Of a stretch of DNA of 64,000 nt, positions 10,774-22,639 are shown piece after piece. The number at the start of each line of letters is the position of its first letter. The stretch's first letter is position 1. The stretch is from Tetrastigma voinierianum (lineage: Eukaryota; Streptophyta; Magnoliopsida; Vitales; Vitaceae), in contig JAEQBH010000721.1 in assembly GCA_016808115.1 (NCBI GenBank), positions 148,480 through 212,479 on the forward strand. The letters run 5' to 3'. The notes below the pieces were generated by a model. It made no database searches. It had not been told where the DNA came from and saw nothing but the letters and a program-made list of their open reading frames with translations. A program made the position numbers and the translations under genes.

Positions 10774-12138
10774 AACATAGGTTTGCTTCCTCTTCTATAT
10801 CATGATAACTCCGCCTTTAACCTCCTCATTCTTAAATCAGTGGTTAGGTGCATGAAGACCATGGCCCTAGTTAGCTGCTTAGATAGCAACTCTCATGGCT
10901 ACAACAAATGTCAGAGGGTAGGGTGATGTTAACAAGTAACAATCCATCACATATAGTGAAATTAGAGGGGGATTCAAAGATATCATCCATATTTGCATGT
11001 AGGAGGCAGCTTCTTAAGCTTATCTTTGAACTCGTGGAATGATTTTGCTGTTGTGAAGAATAGGAAATTTTAAAAATTTCTGTAGGGAGAACTGTTTTTC
11101 TTAGTTGTATTTGAGTTATAAAAGTGGATTGTAATTACAAGTTTTGCATTTGTATTAGAGATGGATACCAAATGTAGGGTTCAATAGTAGTATTAGAGGT
11201 GGTTACCAAATGGAGAGCTTATTGTCATTAGCCTATTTATTTAGGCAGTGATGTGTGTGGCGGTCTCCATCAGACATTGTCAAGAGACCTACCTATCACA
11301 TCACAAGTCAAAGGCTTTATATTGACTGGTTTTGCCATACCTTGGACTCTTCTAGAAAGGGACTTTAGCTCTAAACTAGTTTGTGTAGGGTCTGGCCAAA
11401 ACCCTTCCTCGTAGTTACATTCAAGATCAAGGACAATCTCCTTAAAGATAATCAAGTTGATCTACTTAAACTCAAAACTTGAACTTTGAAAAAGTTTCAC
11501 CAATGAGCCAACTACACGCACCTTTGGAGTGTTCTCACCACATTCCGCTTAAACTTGCTAGCATTTTGACCTTCATTAGACTCTTTGACTACGATCATAG
11601 GCGTAAGACAATTAGTTCGTGACACTCTCCTCTACTCATTAACTTATGCGCCCTCGTGCAAGGCACCTCTCATCGAACGTCACCTTTAAAGATTGTTACT
11701 CACCGCATGCCATTATTCATCAAGGTTTGTGTTAATACTTATTAGACCAAAGTGGCCGTCCACACCTCGAACGAGGCATCACCCACCGTGCTATCCCACA
11801 AATACCCGAAATGTTGCACAGACTTCCACCCCTAGAAAGCAACATGTTGTGTGAACGAATAGACCTGTGATATTATGGACTTATTAAGGTTAACGTCTAT
11901 AAGGTGTTATGCTTTCTTGGTGCCTTGACTCTCACCGTTTCTAATTTCAATAAAGACATTCGACTAACTTCCCAGATGCTGTGGAGTTGTCTTTTTCCTT
12001 GATACTCCTAAAGTGTCAATTCAAACAAGCCTTAAAATGTTTATATCTTATGTTTTGATGAAGGATAGTCTTCAAAAATGATGAAAAGTTGGATGTGCCG
12101 TATGCAATTTTTTTTCCCGATTTTTGAAGAATGGGGTT

Positions 12139-12287
12139 TGTAGAGAGAATCAAAGAGAGGAATTGGAGAAAAAAATTCCTTGTGAATTTCATTGATCCAC
12201 TGTGAATATATATATACAAAAAACAATTTAACCTTCCTAATAGATTACAACTCTATAAGACAAGTTTCCTAATAGGTTACAACTAAT
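12139..12287 (-). repeat. 3' LTR of the family A element, distal part
   Basis: Begins TGTAGAGAGAATC, the inverse of an LTR end reading CTCTCTACA, and matches the 5' LTR at 33,687-33,858. It is interrupted at 12,288 by the + strand copia. The remaining LTR piece (to TATAACA at about 20,014) lies on the far side of that insertion. Confidence 0.85.
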
Positions 12288-12463
12288 TGACATATAAATC
12301 AGTATATATTTGCTTGATTATCTTTCCTTTTATTAGCTAATGGTTATTTCCTTTTATTAGCGAGATTGATTTAATTGATTGATTGACTATCCAAAAATAG
12401 TCACATGTACTCTTATTTATGTCATTTAGATAAATGAAAGGAATTAATCAGCCAATTTTAAAT
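12288..12463 (+). repeat. 5' LTR, family C copia
   Basis: Direct repeat of 19,808-19,983, with scattered substitutions. Both contain TGATTATCTTTCCTTTTATT and CCAAAAATAGTCACATGTA. It is followed at once by TGGTATCAGAGCC, complementary to the 3' end of initiator tRNA-Met as in many plant copia elements. Confidence 0.92.
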
Positions 12464-12583
12464 TTGGTATCAGAGCCATTGGGAAGAAACTCTTCCACTG
12501 CTGTTTTTTCTTTGGTTGAACCCTAGCCTCTTCCTTCTTCTTCTTCTTCTTCTTTTTTTTCCACTTGCTCTCAGTTCCTAATC

Positions 12584-13860
12584 ATGTCTGAAAAAACTGA
12601 GGTGAATTTTCTTGATAGCAAGAAGCCATCTACAGTGATTGTTCATGAGACTCCCTTTCCAACAATTTCTATCAAGTTGGATGGTGCAAATTATTGTGTT
12701 TGGTCTCAAATTATGGATATGCACATTGTTTGTAGAAGGAATAAGGGATATATCATAGGAAGGAAGGAAGGCTACACCCGTTGAAAACAACCTAAGCTAT
12801 GATGAATGGGAGGCTGAAGATGCGTTGGTCAAGTCTTGGCTTATCAATTCCATCACCAACAACCTGATGGCACATTTTGTGTAGTGTGGAACAGCTAAAA
12901 AGGTTTAGGATGCTGTCAAGAGGAGCTATCCGGATGTCTCATATTCTTCTCAAGTATATGAACTGATGAAGAAATCATTCCAATCACGCCAAGGAGGTCA
13001 TCCTCTTTCAGAATATTACAATGAATTGAACTCCATATTTTTGGAACTTGATTATCGTAGGCCCAATGATATGAAGTGTACAAATGATATTGAGAAACTG
13101 AGGAAACGCATTGTTGAGGATAGAATTTATATATTCCTTGCCGGTCTTGATCACAATCTAGACTGCTAGTGGCCTGATTCGCTACCTCTCCGGCTACCAA
13201 GTTTGTCGTGGAAGAGCGCAGACACCACCATGGTAATTGAAGATCGACGGAAGCACTCCGCCCCACCGGGCCCAAAGAACAACTCAACAACACCTCCTAT
13301 TCGTCCTTCCAACAAATTTTCTCCTTTTTGCACTCACTGTAACAACACAAGAGATACCGAAGATGTCTGTTAGAAAAAGCACGGCTATCTGAATTGGTTC
13401 AAACTCAAGCAAGCTGAAAATAAGAATAAAATATCTCCACAAGTTGCTGTCATAGATAATCCTCCATCTTCTACTTCTCATGTGACTCGGGTATCTCTTG
13501 AATAAGGTAATTCTAGTTTGTTTTTCATTTCTGCTACCACCGACACTTGGGTTATTGATTCAGGAGCTAATGATCATATGACTAGTAATCCTCCATTAAT
13601 TATTTCTCTAATTCCTTCGCCTATTAAGTTTGTTCAGGTTGCTAATGGGACTCCAATTCCAATCTCAGGGTCCGGAAATGTCTCATTTTCTTCTACACTC
13701 CTGTTGTCCTTTGTCCTACTTGCACCTAACCTCTCTAATAATCTCCTTTCAATTAGCAAGATTACCAAAAATCTAAACTGTTCTATAACCTTTCATTCTA
13801 CAAAGTGTCTTTCAAGACAATCTTACAAAGACAACGATTGGCATTGGTAAAGAGATAGGG
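12584..13860 (+). pseudogene. Copia gag, zinc knuckle and protease, family C
   Basis: Gag starts at MSEKTEVNFLDSKKPS (12,584) and continues with a FPTISIKLDGANYCVWS stretch typical of copia gag. A one-base frameshift falls after about 12,780. The UBN2-like part (QGGHPLSEYYNELNSIF, about 13,000) ends near 13,168. The zinc knuckle reads FCTHCNNTRDTEDVC, with a stop in place of a conserved tryptophan, and KKHGYL (about 13,325-13,390). The protease begins near 13,545 with WVIDSGANDHMTSN, which retains the catalytic DSG. It is open to 13,850, where the reading frame ends a short way before the solo LTR insertion. In-frame stops at several points make the product non-viable. Confidence 0.88.
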
Positions 13861-13925
13861 GGTCTTTATTACTTGGAAGGGACAAGGGAATTACAACCAA
13901 AGTCTGATCACATTCTGCAAGTAAC

Positions 13926-14369
13926 TGTTGGTTTTAATAGATTCCAAGCAAAGGAAAACAAATACGGAAATTTAAAAAATTTTACATAAAATAATTGTAT
14001 ACAAGATCTATTATTGAAGTAAATAGATTTAATAACATTGAAGTATTCGCATACCTTTGATAATGACAGGAACAAACGATCAAAACAATTTTTTCTTCTA
14101 GCACTACTGCATCTTCCTCAATTAAGCCTCCAATTATCGAACAAGCGGGTGGGCTTACTTAATACGTAAAGAAAACACGTTCTTTCTTCTCAACACATGA
14201 GAGAACTTAATAAATTTTGTGTCGTTTTTTTTTCTTAGGTTTTTGTCTCACAAAACACCCCTTTATAGAACCATCAAAATATCTTTCCTAATACAAATAT
14301 ATATCTAATTAATTATCTAATAATCACTGAGGTTTTTATATATATTGAAACGCCAAATATTTGATTAGG

Positions 14370-14456
<87 letters not shown>

Positions 14457-15747
14457 ACTGCCAAACATTTGATTAGATAATATATATATATATTTAACAA
14501 TTAAATAATTATATTAAATAATCATATTATTTAATAATTATTTAATTATCACTGAAACAACTATTATTTAATTTTATAATTAATTCATAATTAATTAGTT
14601 TTACAACATTTGTAATGGCACAAATATATATAACTAAAACATTTTTCCCGTTTTTATATATTAACACTTAATTTTAGAATTAAAGAATTCTAAAACTTAT
14701 ACTACATATTTCCTTATGTTCAATATATTTATGTAGATGGCAAGGGGACCTTATAGGACCTATACTTCAAGTCTAATAAATTTTGATAATTAATTAAACT
14801 CTTTAATAATATATCTAATTTATTAATTCCAGTGTTACTCACTATAAACTTGAAATTGCACTCTTGAAATTAAAGAACATTACCTAAAAAAAGAACTAAT
14901 ACCATCGATATAACCATTACATATAAACATTCCATAAAATAAGCTTCTTCGCACAAAAATGTTCATAATTAGAGCTAGGTGCTAAGACCGTTAACCCTCT
15001 AATTACATCTTTATCCTTGAGTTCCAACAATTCTAACGAACAATAAATTCGTAATCATATTGGCGACCGAGCGCCTATTGTTCAAGACCCGAATTGTCAC
15101 CAAGAGAACTATTTTCGACTTCTTATAAAAGGAATGGATTCCTTATCTGTATTTAACATTCCCAGCCATTTACTCTATTATGTTTCCAATATACAAGGTT
15201 ATAGTTTACAATATATTATAAACCTTTCCGAGTAAATCAAGAAACACAATATTATAAACAGGAGTCTGTTAAAAACTCAGGATTAAGATTGTCTATATAT
15301 GATCATCTTTATGATAAATATATTTCTCTATACGTAACAGATATTATTAGAGAATTAATATATTTATCTCGTCCGCCATATAATCTTATTATATAAAGTA
15401 CCTCCATTAAAATGTCACCACATTAACAGTTCGGATCAAACTGTCTCATTCTTTAATGGTAATGGACCGTACTAATAATTTTGCATAATTAAAGATCCCT
15501 AAACTTTAATTATTAATTACAGACCTATTTTGATTATTATTCTTAAACTTAATCCTCTCATATACCACACTTGTATACTAAGTTTAAGGTCACATTAATA
15601 ATCATGAATTTTCATGATATTTCTAAAATATTACAATTAATACATGCAAGCATAACATGAAATGAATATTATTATTTTTATTTATTATTCAAAGAACAAA
15701 TTATAATTAATTTGCTTTTTAGTAAGCACCGGTCTCCTACCGCAACA
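13926..15747. mobile_element. Solo LTR (long, TGTTGG...CAACA type) nested in family C copia
   Basis: A 1.8-kb non-coding block starts TGTTGGTTTTAATAG and ends near TTAGTAAGCACC and CGCAACA. These ends resemble those of the solo LTR at 41,992-43,295 (TGTTGGG, and TAGTAAGCACAC then CCAACA). Flanking pentamers are GTAAC on the left and a GCAAC-like sequence at the right edge, so a 4-of-5 target duplication is possible but depends on the exact end. The interior is AT-rich, with a (TA) microsatellite at about 14,373-14,452. No ORF was found. Confidence 0.65.
14373..14452. repeat. (TA)n microsatellite
   Basis: About 40 uninterrupted TA dinucleotides inside the solo LTR. Confidence 0.97.
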
Positions 15748-15824
15748 AGGGAGACGCCTCGATGTAGAAAAGATTATATTATGGCATTGTCGATTGGGTC
15801 ATCCATCTTTTCCTTACTTAGAAC

Positions 15825-16126
15825 CAAGGATTAAAATATCGGTTTCAACGGATATATCGATAGATATTTTTACATAAATATCAATAAAATATAAATTATT
15901 TAAAATTCATTAAAAATAGTTTATAATTTAAAATTTGATAAAATAAGTAAGAAGATTATTTTATAAATGTAATGTATATATTAATATTTCGATTTTAAAT
16001 ATATAAATATAATGAATAATTGATTTCATTCTATAAATATAAATTATTTATTTTATTTAAATGTATTTAAAATTTATTTATTTTATTTAGATATATTTAA
16101 TTATACTATAATATAGTATATAGTAA

Positions 16127-16204
<78 letters not shown>

Positions 16205-16238
16205 AGAGAGTATATATATATATATATATATATATATA

Positions 16239-16309
<71 letters not shown>

Positions 16310-16936
16310 TATTATTATTATATATTTAAGCAAACAAAAGTAAATGGATAAATATAAAAAAAATAAAAGTGAAATTATAATAATTTTTATGATAGGATAA
16401 ATGAGATATATTAAACCCTAAAATCACAAATTATTTAATTAAAATGCATTCAACAAATGCATGAACAATTTATTTTAATATTCATATCTTATACATAATT
16501 GTCAATAATAAAAAGATATATAAAAATATAACAATTTTTTTAAAGTTATAAAAATATAAAGATAATTCATATATCAAAATATATTTTTAGGATATTATTA
16601 AAGTTTGAGATAAAAAATATATAAGGGTTTACCAAGTATCAAGGAAAATTTTAAGGCAAACTTTAATGCAAAATTTAAAGCAAAATTTAAGGAAAAATTT
16701 AAGGGGGCGTGGGTTTCAAAATGGATGATATTTTGATAAAATCGCCGATATATCGTGATATATCTTGATAAATCAGCAATTTTATCGTTTTTCTTTTCTT
16801 TTCCTCCGCGCTTGTTAGCACACTCCACACGCATGATTGATTCTTTCGCCGAAATATCGCCTTCATACTGATATATCGTCGATATTGTTCGATTTTTCGA
16901 TAAAACAATTATTGAAGCTCAACATTTTAAACACTG
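15825..16936. mobile_element. Non-autonomous hAT element, perfect 8-bp target duplication
   Basis: CTTAGAAC at 15,817-15,824 is repeated exactly at 16,937-16,944. The termini are CAAGGATTAAAATATCGG on the left and CATTTTAAACACTG on the right, whose inverse is CAGTGTTTAAAATG, so the imperfect terminal inverted repeat is CARKGWTTAAAAT. The same termini bound the 5.1-kb element at 22,059-27,149, which carries a transposase and is the likely mobilising family. The 1,112-bp interior has no transposase. It holds TATCGATATATCG-type subterminal motifs, a (CA)n tract (about 16,128-16,202) and (TA)n tracts (about 16,213-16,306). It sits in the gag-pre-integrase zone of the family C copia. Confidence 0.93.
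16128..16306. repeat. (CA)n followed by (TA)n compound microsatellite
   Basis: About 37 CA units, a short GTAGAGAG break, then TA runs split by one GCA. It lies inside the small hAT element. Confidence 0.97.
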
Positions 16937-16944
16937 CTTAGAAC

Positions 16945-18150
16945 GTTTATTTCATCACTTATTCAAAACTATTTCAGTTTCTAGTTTACGAAGTGAACAA
17001 TGCATTTATGCTAAAAATCATCGTGTATCTTTCAAGATAAGTCTCAATAAAAGCCCTGTTCCTTTTGTTCATGTCTTTACAGATGTTTGGAGCCCTTTCT
17101 CTACTCCTTCTACCTTAGGTCACAAATATTTTATGTCCTTCATTGATGATTGTACTAGAATGTGTTGGGTATATTTGTTCAAATCTAAACATGACCAAGG
17201 CATGTTATTCTTCAATTTTCAAAGATGGTCATAACACAATCTAATACATGGGTCAAAGTTTTCCATTTCGACAATGGTTGTGAGTTTGTAAATTGGTCCC
17301 TTGCTCCTCTATTCCAAGAAAATGGAATTCTTCATCAAACAACATGTGCGTACACACCACAACACAATAGTATAGCGGAGCGTAAAAACCGCCACATTCT
17401 AGAAGTGGCTTGGGCTTTATGCCTCACTATGCATGTTCCCAAACGTTTTTGGGTTGTGATGTTGTCATGACTGCTATCTTCCTTATAAATCGAACCCCTG
17501 CTCGTGTTATTGACTATCAAACACCTTTCCGAATGTTATCTCGATTTCACTCTATTCCAAAAGTTTTGAATCTCTGTCCAAGGATTTTTGGTTGCATCTG
17601 TTATGTTCATGTTCATTCTCATTTAAGGGATAAACTTGATCCTCGTGCTCTTAAATGTGTCTTTCTAGGTTATTGTAACTCCCATAAGGGCTATAAATGT
17701 TTCCACCCTCCTTCAAGGAAATACTATGTCTCTATGGATGTTCAATTCAATGAGCTTGAGTCTTATTTTTCTAAGGATGTGGACATGGTTCCTCTTCAGG
17801 GGGAGATTAATAGCAAGGAAGAGGAAAATTTGTGGTTGGAAGAAAAGAGGTGGTGGATTTCAAGTAAGGGGGAGGACTTGGAATTAGATGATTCACGAAA
17901 GCCGAAGTCTGAATGCGAAGAAACAACAGAAATACTAGTTCGATTGTTTCAACAACACTATTCAAGAAAGAACAAAGATACCACTCGGTGTACCCTCCCC
18001 AAGTTCAGATGCTCCTCTCTTTGATATTACCATGCCATTGAATGACTCTTCTAGGATTGATTATGAGGTACAAAATTCTTCAACTTTAACATATGAGTCC
18101 ACTGCTTTGAATCCTCAAGCTGATCAACGTAGGTGATATCCCCTTCGTAC
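16945..18150 (+). pseudogene. Copia integrase, family C
   Basis: Continues the gag-pre-integrase motif (HCRLGHPSFPYL, 15,780-15,815) across the hAT insertion. The catalytic-core region shows FTDVWSPFSTPS and FMSFIDDCTR (about 17,080-17,160), then FDNGCEF and HNSIAERKNRHILE (17,260-17,405). The C-terminal zone has PRIFGCICYVHVHSHLRDKL and LKCVFLGY (17,580-17,680), a hallmark of copia integrase. Frameshifts near 17,220 and 17,460 break the ORF. The 204-codon open run from 17,410 is the longest intact part. Confidence 0.9.
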
Positions 18151-18379
18151 TCATAAGGAACTAGACAGATTTGGCTTCTCGAAACCATCCTCCAATGTTG
18201 TCTATACTATTTCTGACTTTGTCTCTTATCATTGCTTATCTAAGGCTTATCTTGGTTTTGCTCTTCAGTTATCTTCTATGTCTATTCCTAGTCATTTTCA
18301 AGAAGCTCTTGGAGACCCATGGAAATCAAGTATGAAGAAATTGAAGGCTTCTCCTGTAAAATCAGATTGGTAATGGTCG

Positions 18380-19795
18380 AGCTTCCCATGGGAAAGAAGA
18401 CAATAGGATGTAAGTGGGTTTTCTCGGTGAAGTGCAAGTCAGATGGGACAATTCGACAGATACCAAGTTAGGTTGGTTGTTAAAGGATATGCACAAACTT
18501 ATGGAATTGACTATCAAGAGACCTTTGCTCCTATAGCCAAGATGAACACTGTCATAGTCATACTTCTCAGACAAATTGATTGGTCATTAAACATTTTTTG
18601 ACATAAAAAAACGCTCTTTCTTCATGGTGATTTGTTAAGAGAAACATGGATCCTCCTGGGATTTACACCCAAAAGAAGGCAAAGTGTGTGTGATTTCAAA
18701 GAAATCCTTATACGACCAAGTAGTCGCCATGCATGGTTTGGTAGTCAGCCATGCAATTAAGGGTTTCTGCTATGTCAGCAAATTCCATGGATCACATTTT
18801 TCTTTAAGAGTGATTGTAATGATATTACTTTGTTTATTGTTTATGTTGATGACATGATTGTTACAGGTAGCAGTCCTAAAGAAGTAGAGAAGCTCCAAAG
18901 TCATTTGGCCAAGGAATTTGAAATGAAGGACTTGGGAACTCTAAAATACTTTTGGGGCACTAAGGTTTCTTGTTCCAATCACAAAATTTTCCTCTCACAA
19001 TGAAAGTATACACTAGATCTTTTAAATGAGACTTGTAACTCTGCTTGTGAGCCTATAAATACTCCTATTGAAGTGAATCACGACATGTCAATCTATCCTA
19101 ATCAGATTCCAACAAATAGAGAAAGGTATTAGAGACAAGTAGGAAATTTGATATATCTAACACACACCAAACCTGATATATCTTATGCAGTTAGCGAGGT
19201 GAGTCAATTCGTGCATAACCCAAGCAATCAACACATGAGCGTTGTCAATCGTATCCTAGCTTATTTGAAGTCTTCCCAGGCAAAGGAATTTTGTTCTCTA
19301 AACATGGACATCTAGACATTGAGGGATATACAGACTCTGACTTTGTAGGATCCAAATTGTTTGGGAAGTCCACATCAGGATATATATCATTTGGTGGGGG
19401 TAATTTGGTGACTTTGAGGAGTAAGAAACAAAGTGTAGTCTCATTGAGCAGTGCAAAAGCTGAATATCATGTTCTTCATCATGCAACCACAGAGCTTACT
19501 TGGCTAAGAATTCTATTAAGTGAGCTTTGATTTGGTCCTAAGAAACCAATGGTGCTTTTTTGTGATAACTCAACAACTATTGAAATTGCAAACAATCTAG
19601 TATAACATGATAGAACTAAGCATATTGAGCTTCATAGGAACTACATCAAGGACAACTTAGATTCTGGCCATATAACAATTCCCTACATCAAGAGAGCTAA
19701 TCAGTTGGCAGATATAATGACCCATGTTGTTGCTAGTGGACCGTTTTATGCTTCATTTTCCAAGTTAGGCTTGAGCGCTATATATGCACCAACTT
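18380..19795 (+). pseudogene. Copia reverse transcriptase and RNase H, family C
   Basis: RT starts near 18,390 (GCKWVFSVKCKSDG). The catalytic box VYVDDMIVTGSS lies at about 18,840-18,875, followed by EFEMKDLGTLKYF. RNase H begins after about 19,100 (RQVGNLIYLTHTKPDISYAV) and includes IEGYTDSDFVGS and SLSSAKAEY (19,320-19,470), open from 19,291 to 19,530. It then runs through KHIELHRNYIKDNL (about 19,620) to YAPT and a stop at about 19,797. Single-base frameshifts and stops occur, for example near 18,460 and 19,130. RNase H retains most conserved acidic residues by eye. Confidence 0.92.
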
Positions 19796-19807
19796 GAGGG
19801 GGAGAAT

Positions 19808-19983
19808 TGGCATATAAATCAATAAATATTTGATTGATTATCTTTCCTTTTATTAGCTAGTGGTTATTTCCTTTTATTAGTTATATTGATTTAATTGATT
19901 AATTGACTGTCCAAAAATAGTCACATGTATTCTTATTTATACCCTTGAGATAAATGAAATGAATTTTTCAGCAAATTTTCAAT
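19808..19983 (+). repeat. 3' LTR, family C copia
   Basis: Starts TGGCATATAAATCAATAAAT after the polypurine tract and ends TTTTCAAT. It is a direct repeat of 12,288-12,463. The next bases (ATGTAAAGCAG) resume the family A LTR on the minus strand. Confidence 0.92.
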
Positions 19984-20014
19984 ATGTAAAGCAGATGTAT
20001 GCTATAACATTCTC
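19984..20014 (-). repeat. 3' LTR of the family A element, proximal piece
   Basis: Read on the minus strand it begins TGTTATAGCATACATCTGCT, the family A LTR start, just after the tract CAACTTGAGAA. The LTR continues at 12,287 beyond the family C insertion. Confidence 0.85.
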
Positions 20015-20039
20015 AAGTCGGAAAGATGTATATTAATCA

Positions 20040-22058
20040 TGCCCAACTTGTTACATGTATAACTGAATTCATCTCCTACTTAGTGGCCTTAAGTGAAGAT
20101 ATCACCAATTGTTCTCGCCATATATCCCGTAAATCATGCCGAGTTGTATTTTCTCACGAACAAAATGACAATCTATCTCAATATGCTTAGTTCGTTCATG
20201 GAACACGGGATTAGAAGCAATATGAAGGGCAACTTGGTTATCACACCAGAGTTTACTGGGACTGGTGTCTTAATGTCGACTTCCATCAAGAGTTGATGAA
20301 GTCACATGATCTCATACACGAATCGTACCATTGCTCTATATTTAGACTTTGCACTCGAATGGGAAACAACCCCTTGCTTCTTACTTTTCCATGATGCTAG
20401 TTTTCCACCAACAAAGACATAGTAACCTGAAGTGGATCTCTTATCTTCCTTTGACCCTATCTAATCAGATCAAGATCCATAGTCCATTTCGGATCCAAAT
20501 CGAGCTTCTTACTCGCCCTACTTCTAAGGATAGATAGAAAGGTCTAGCAGTAAAGAAAATCCTCCCTTCTTGCTTCCTTAGGGTACGTCCTTTATTGAAT
20601 TTCATTTGGAAAAGAAATTTTCTGCACTAGCTTCGTTGCCTCGAGAGCTACTTACTTTCACTATTTCTTCCTTTAAGAAAGGCAAGTGGAGGACACAAAG
20701 ATCTTTATAAAAACACTCCACCATAAGCATGCCTACGACGCTTATAGAATACTCTGCTTCTAGCGCCCTTTTTCAAATAACATAGAATTTGTTCTACAAC
20801 TACCCAATGGTCAACCATTGAGCGATTATACTCATTTCATAACACCGACCGAGGAGCACTATCGTGACATGTTACTATGGGGTAATTCAAATTTTTCCTA
20901 ATCTCAGTTTTCCTATATCTCTCGTGGATCCTTAAATGTTTCTCCTTCTCTAATAAGGTATAAGCCTGGAGCCATAGGGGAACTGCATGGTTTTACCCCC
21001 AACTTTCCAAATTTCGCACAATAGATTCAAGCACATATTTCTGAGATAAGATTTCATGTTTCGTTTCGCATAACTTTACGCCCAAGAAGCATCTAAAGAT
21101 CTCCTAAGTCCTTTGTATGGAATTGACTATGGAAAACCTAAGAGATGAGATACCTTGTAGTCACTCCCAAGCAACGATATCATTCACATACACTACCAAC
21201 AGAATGATACCTAAACTACAGTTCCTATAGAAGACGGAGTAGTCAAATTTACTCTTCTGCATTCCAAATTTCTCAACTGCTTGGTTGAATTTACCAACCA
21301 CACACGGGGACTCTGTTTCAAACCATACAAAGACTTCCAAAGATGACTAACCTTCCCTATGTCCCATAGAGCAACAAACCCTGGAGGTTGCTCCATATAC
21401 ACCTCCTGAAGGTCGCCATGAAGAAAGGCATTCTTAATATCAAGCTGGTGGAGATCCCAATTATAAGTGGCAACCATGGAAATAAAAAGCCGAACATATG
21501 TCATCTTAGCAACAGGGGAAAAAGTGTCATAATAGTCCACGTCATAGGTCTGGGTGTACCTCTTAGCCACAAGTCGTGCTATCAAACGAGCAACTGAACC
21601 ATCCAGATTAACTTTAACTACAAAACCCATGGCATCCAATGGCTTTCTTCGAAGAGTAACCGTACTGTTCCAAGTACCATTACCTAAAACCCGCATTTTC
21701 CACCATAGCGACACACAATCCAGGTGAGATAAATCCTCACAGACAATGTTAGGCAAAGAGATAGAATCCAGGGGTGCAATAAAAGAATAATAATGTGATG
21801 ACAAATGGTTAAAAGAACAAAATGAGGAAATTAGGTGAACACACTGACGTCAAAGCAGCTGGTGGAGGGCTCGAGACTGGGGGGTGTTGGCGCCAAGTGT
21901 AGACCTGAGTGATAGGAGGCTTTGTTAGAAGAGGCACAAAAAGAGGAGCTGACAAAGTAATAGTATAAACGAGCAAATCGTTGTCCTCTCCCTAACTAGT
22001 GTGGATTCGGTCTTGAGAAAAAATAAGCATTCTAAAAAAAAGTGATATCACCAGAAAC
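20040..22058 (-). pseudogene. Copia integrase end, RT and RNase H, family A
   Basis: On the minus strand an RT open stretch runs 21,804-21,214. It has VKVNLDGSVARLIARLVAK, AFLHGDLQ and PPGFV, and YGLKQSPRVW at about 21,270. The following zone to 20,500 has a decayed catalytic box (LVVYVNDIV, with Asn replacing the first Asp) and FGMQKSKFDYSVFYRN. RNase H is only recognisable in fragments, ending with LGMINIH near 20,030. The gap to 22,058 is the linker between integrase and RT. It is inactive: several frameshifts and a lost catalytic Asp. Confidence 0.88.
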
Positions 22059-22639
22059 CAAGGTTAAAAATATCAGTTTCGATGGATATATCGATACTTG
22101 GATTTTACAAATATATCGGATATATCGGTGGATATTTTTACATGAATATCGATATATCGAAAATTAACAAAAATACTTTGAAATTCATGAAATACTTTGT
22201 AAAAGTGTAAAAATGACATTAATAATCAAATATACACATTGATATTACATTGCAATGATCTTTTAAAACCAAAATGAAGATCAATATGGCTCCATTGCAA
22301 CATTTGACGAAGGGATCCCATCTTGTTAAGGACAATACTCATTCCAAGACATGGTGTTCTGATAATATTGATTATAAGATCGAACATGTCATGTATAAAT
22401 GTCTTGAATTCTACCTACAACCTCTCCATGGATAGGAAATTCAAGGTTCACCAATATGCTTGTTTGAAATCCTCATTGCATGTGATATGGAATGTGGAAT
22501 GAAATTTGTTTAGCATGAGGATAGTTTATCATTCCATATTCTTCATCAATAGAAGCCGAAGGATTTCCAAAGTAAGGCTGACCATGGAACTCATCAGGTA
22601 AGGAGGAAAAACATCAAGGCCATGGATGAATCACCGGTA

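Larger units (their letters stand above)
7608..12138. other. Non-coding host-like DNA with local duplications
   Basis: No gene is recognised over about 4.5 kb. The left 3 kb is T-rich and intron-like. It contains two tandem duplications (about 8,405-8,720 and 9,325-9,600), two copies of the 19-base motif (8,205; 10,376) and a 46-base LINE tail (10,728-10,773). A 103-codon open stretch at 9,688 and another at 10,615 show no domain. From about 11,240 to 12,000 the base use changes to a GC-richer, stop-filled sequence that may be an old repeat, but I cannot name it. Confidence 0.6.
12288..19983 (+). mobile_element. Family C Ty1/copia element with two nested insertions
   Basis: Both LTRs are present: 12,288-12,463 and 19,808-19,983, each about 176 bp, starting TGACATATAAATC and TGGCATATAAATC. 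The primer binding site TGGTATCAGAGCC starts at 12,465, and the polypurine tract TGAGGGGGAG ends at 19,804. Domains run in the order gag, zinc knuckle, protease, integrase, RT, RNase H on the + strand. It sits inside the minus-strand LTR of the family A element. A solo LTR (13,926-15,747) and a small hAT element (15,825-16,936) are nested in its protease/integrase interval. A clean target duplication was not readable. Confidence 0.9.

Noticed and set aside
12465..12477. TGGTATCAGAGCC as part of a tRNA gene
   Set aside because: Only the tRNA 3'-end complement is present next to an LTR; it is a primer binding site. No tRNA cloverleaf was found in the window.
16106..16333. 75-codon open stretch over CA/TA microsatellite
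   Set aside because: Pure low-complexity translation of a microsatellite.
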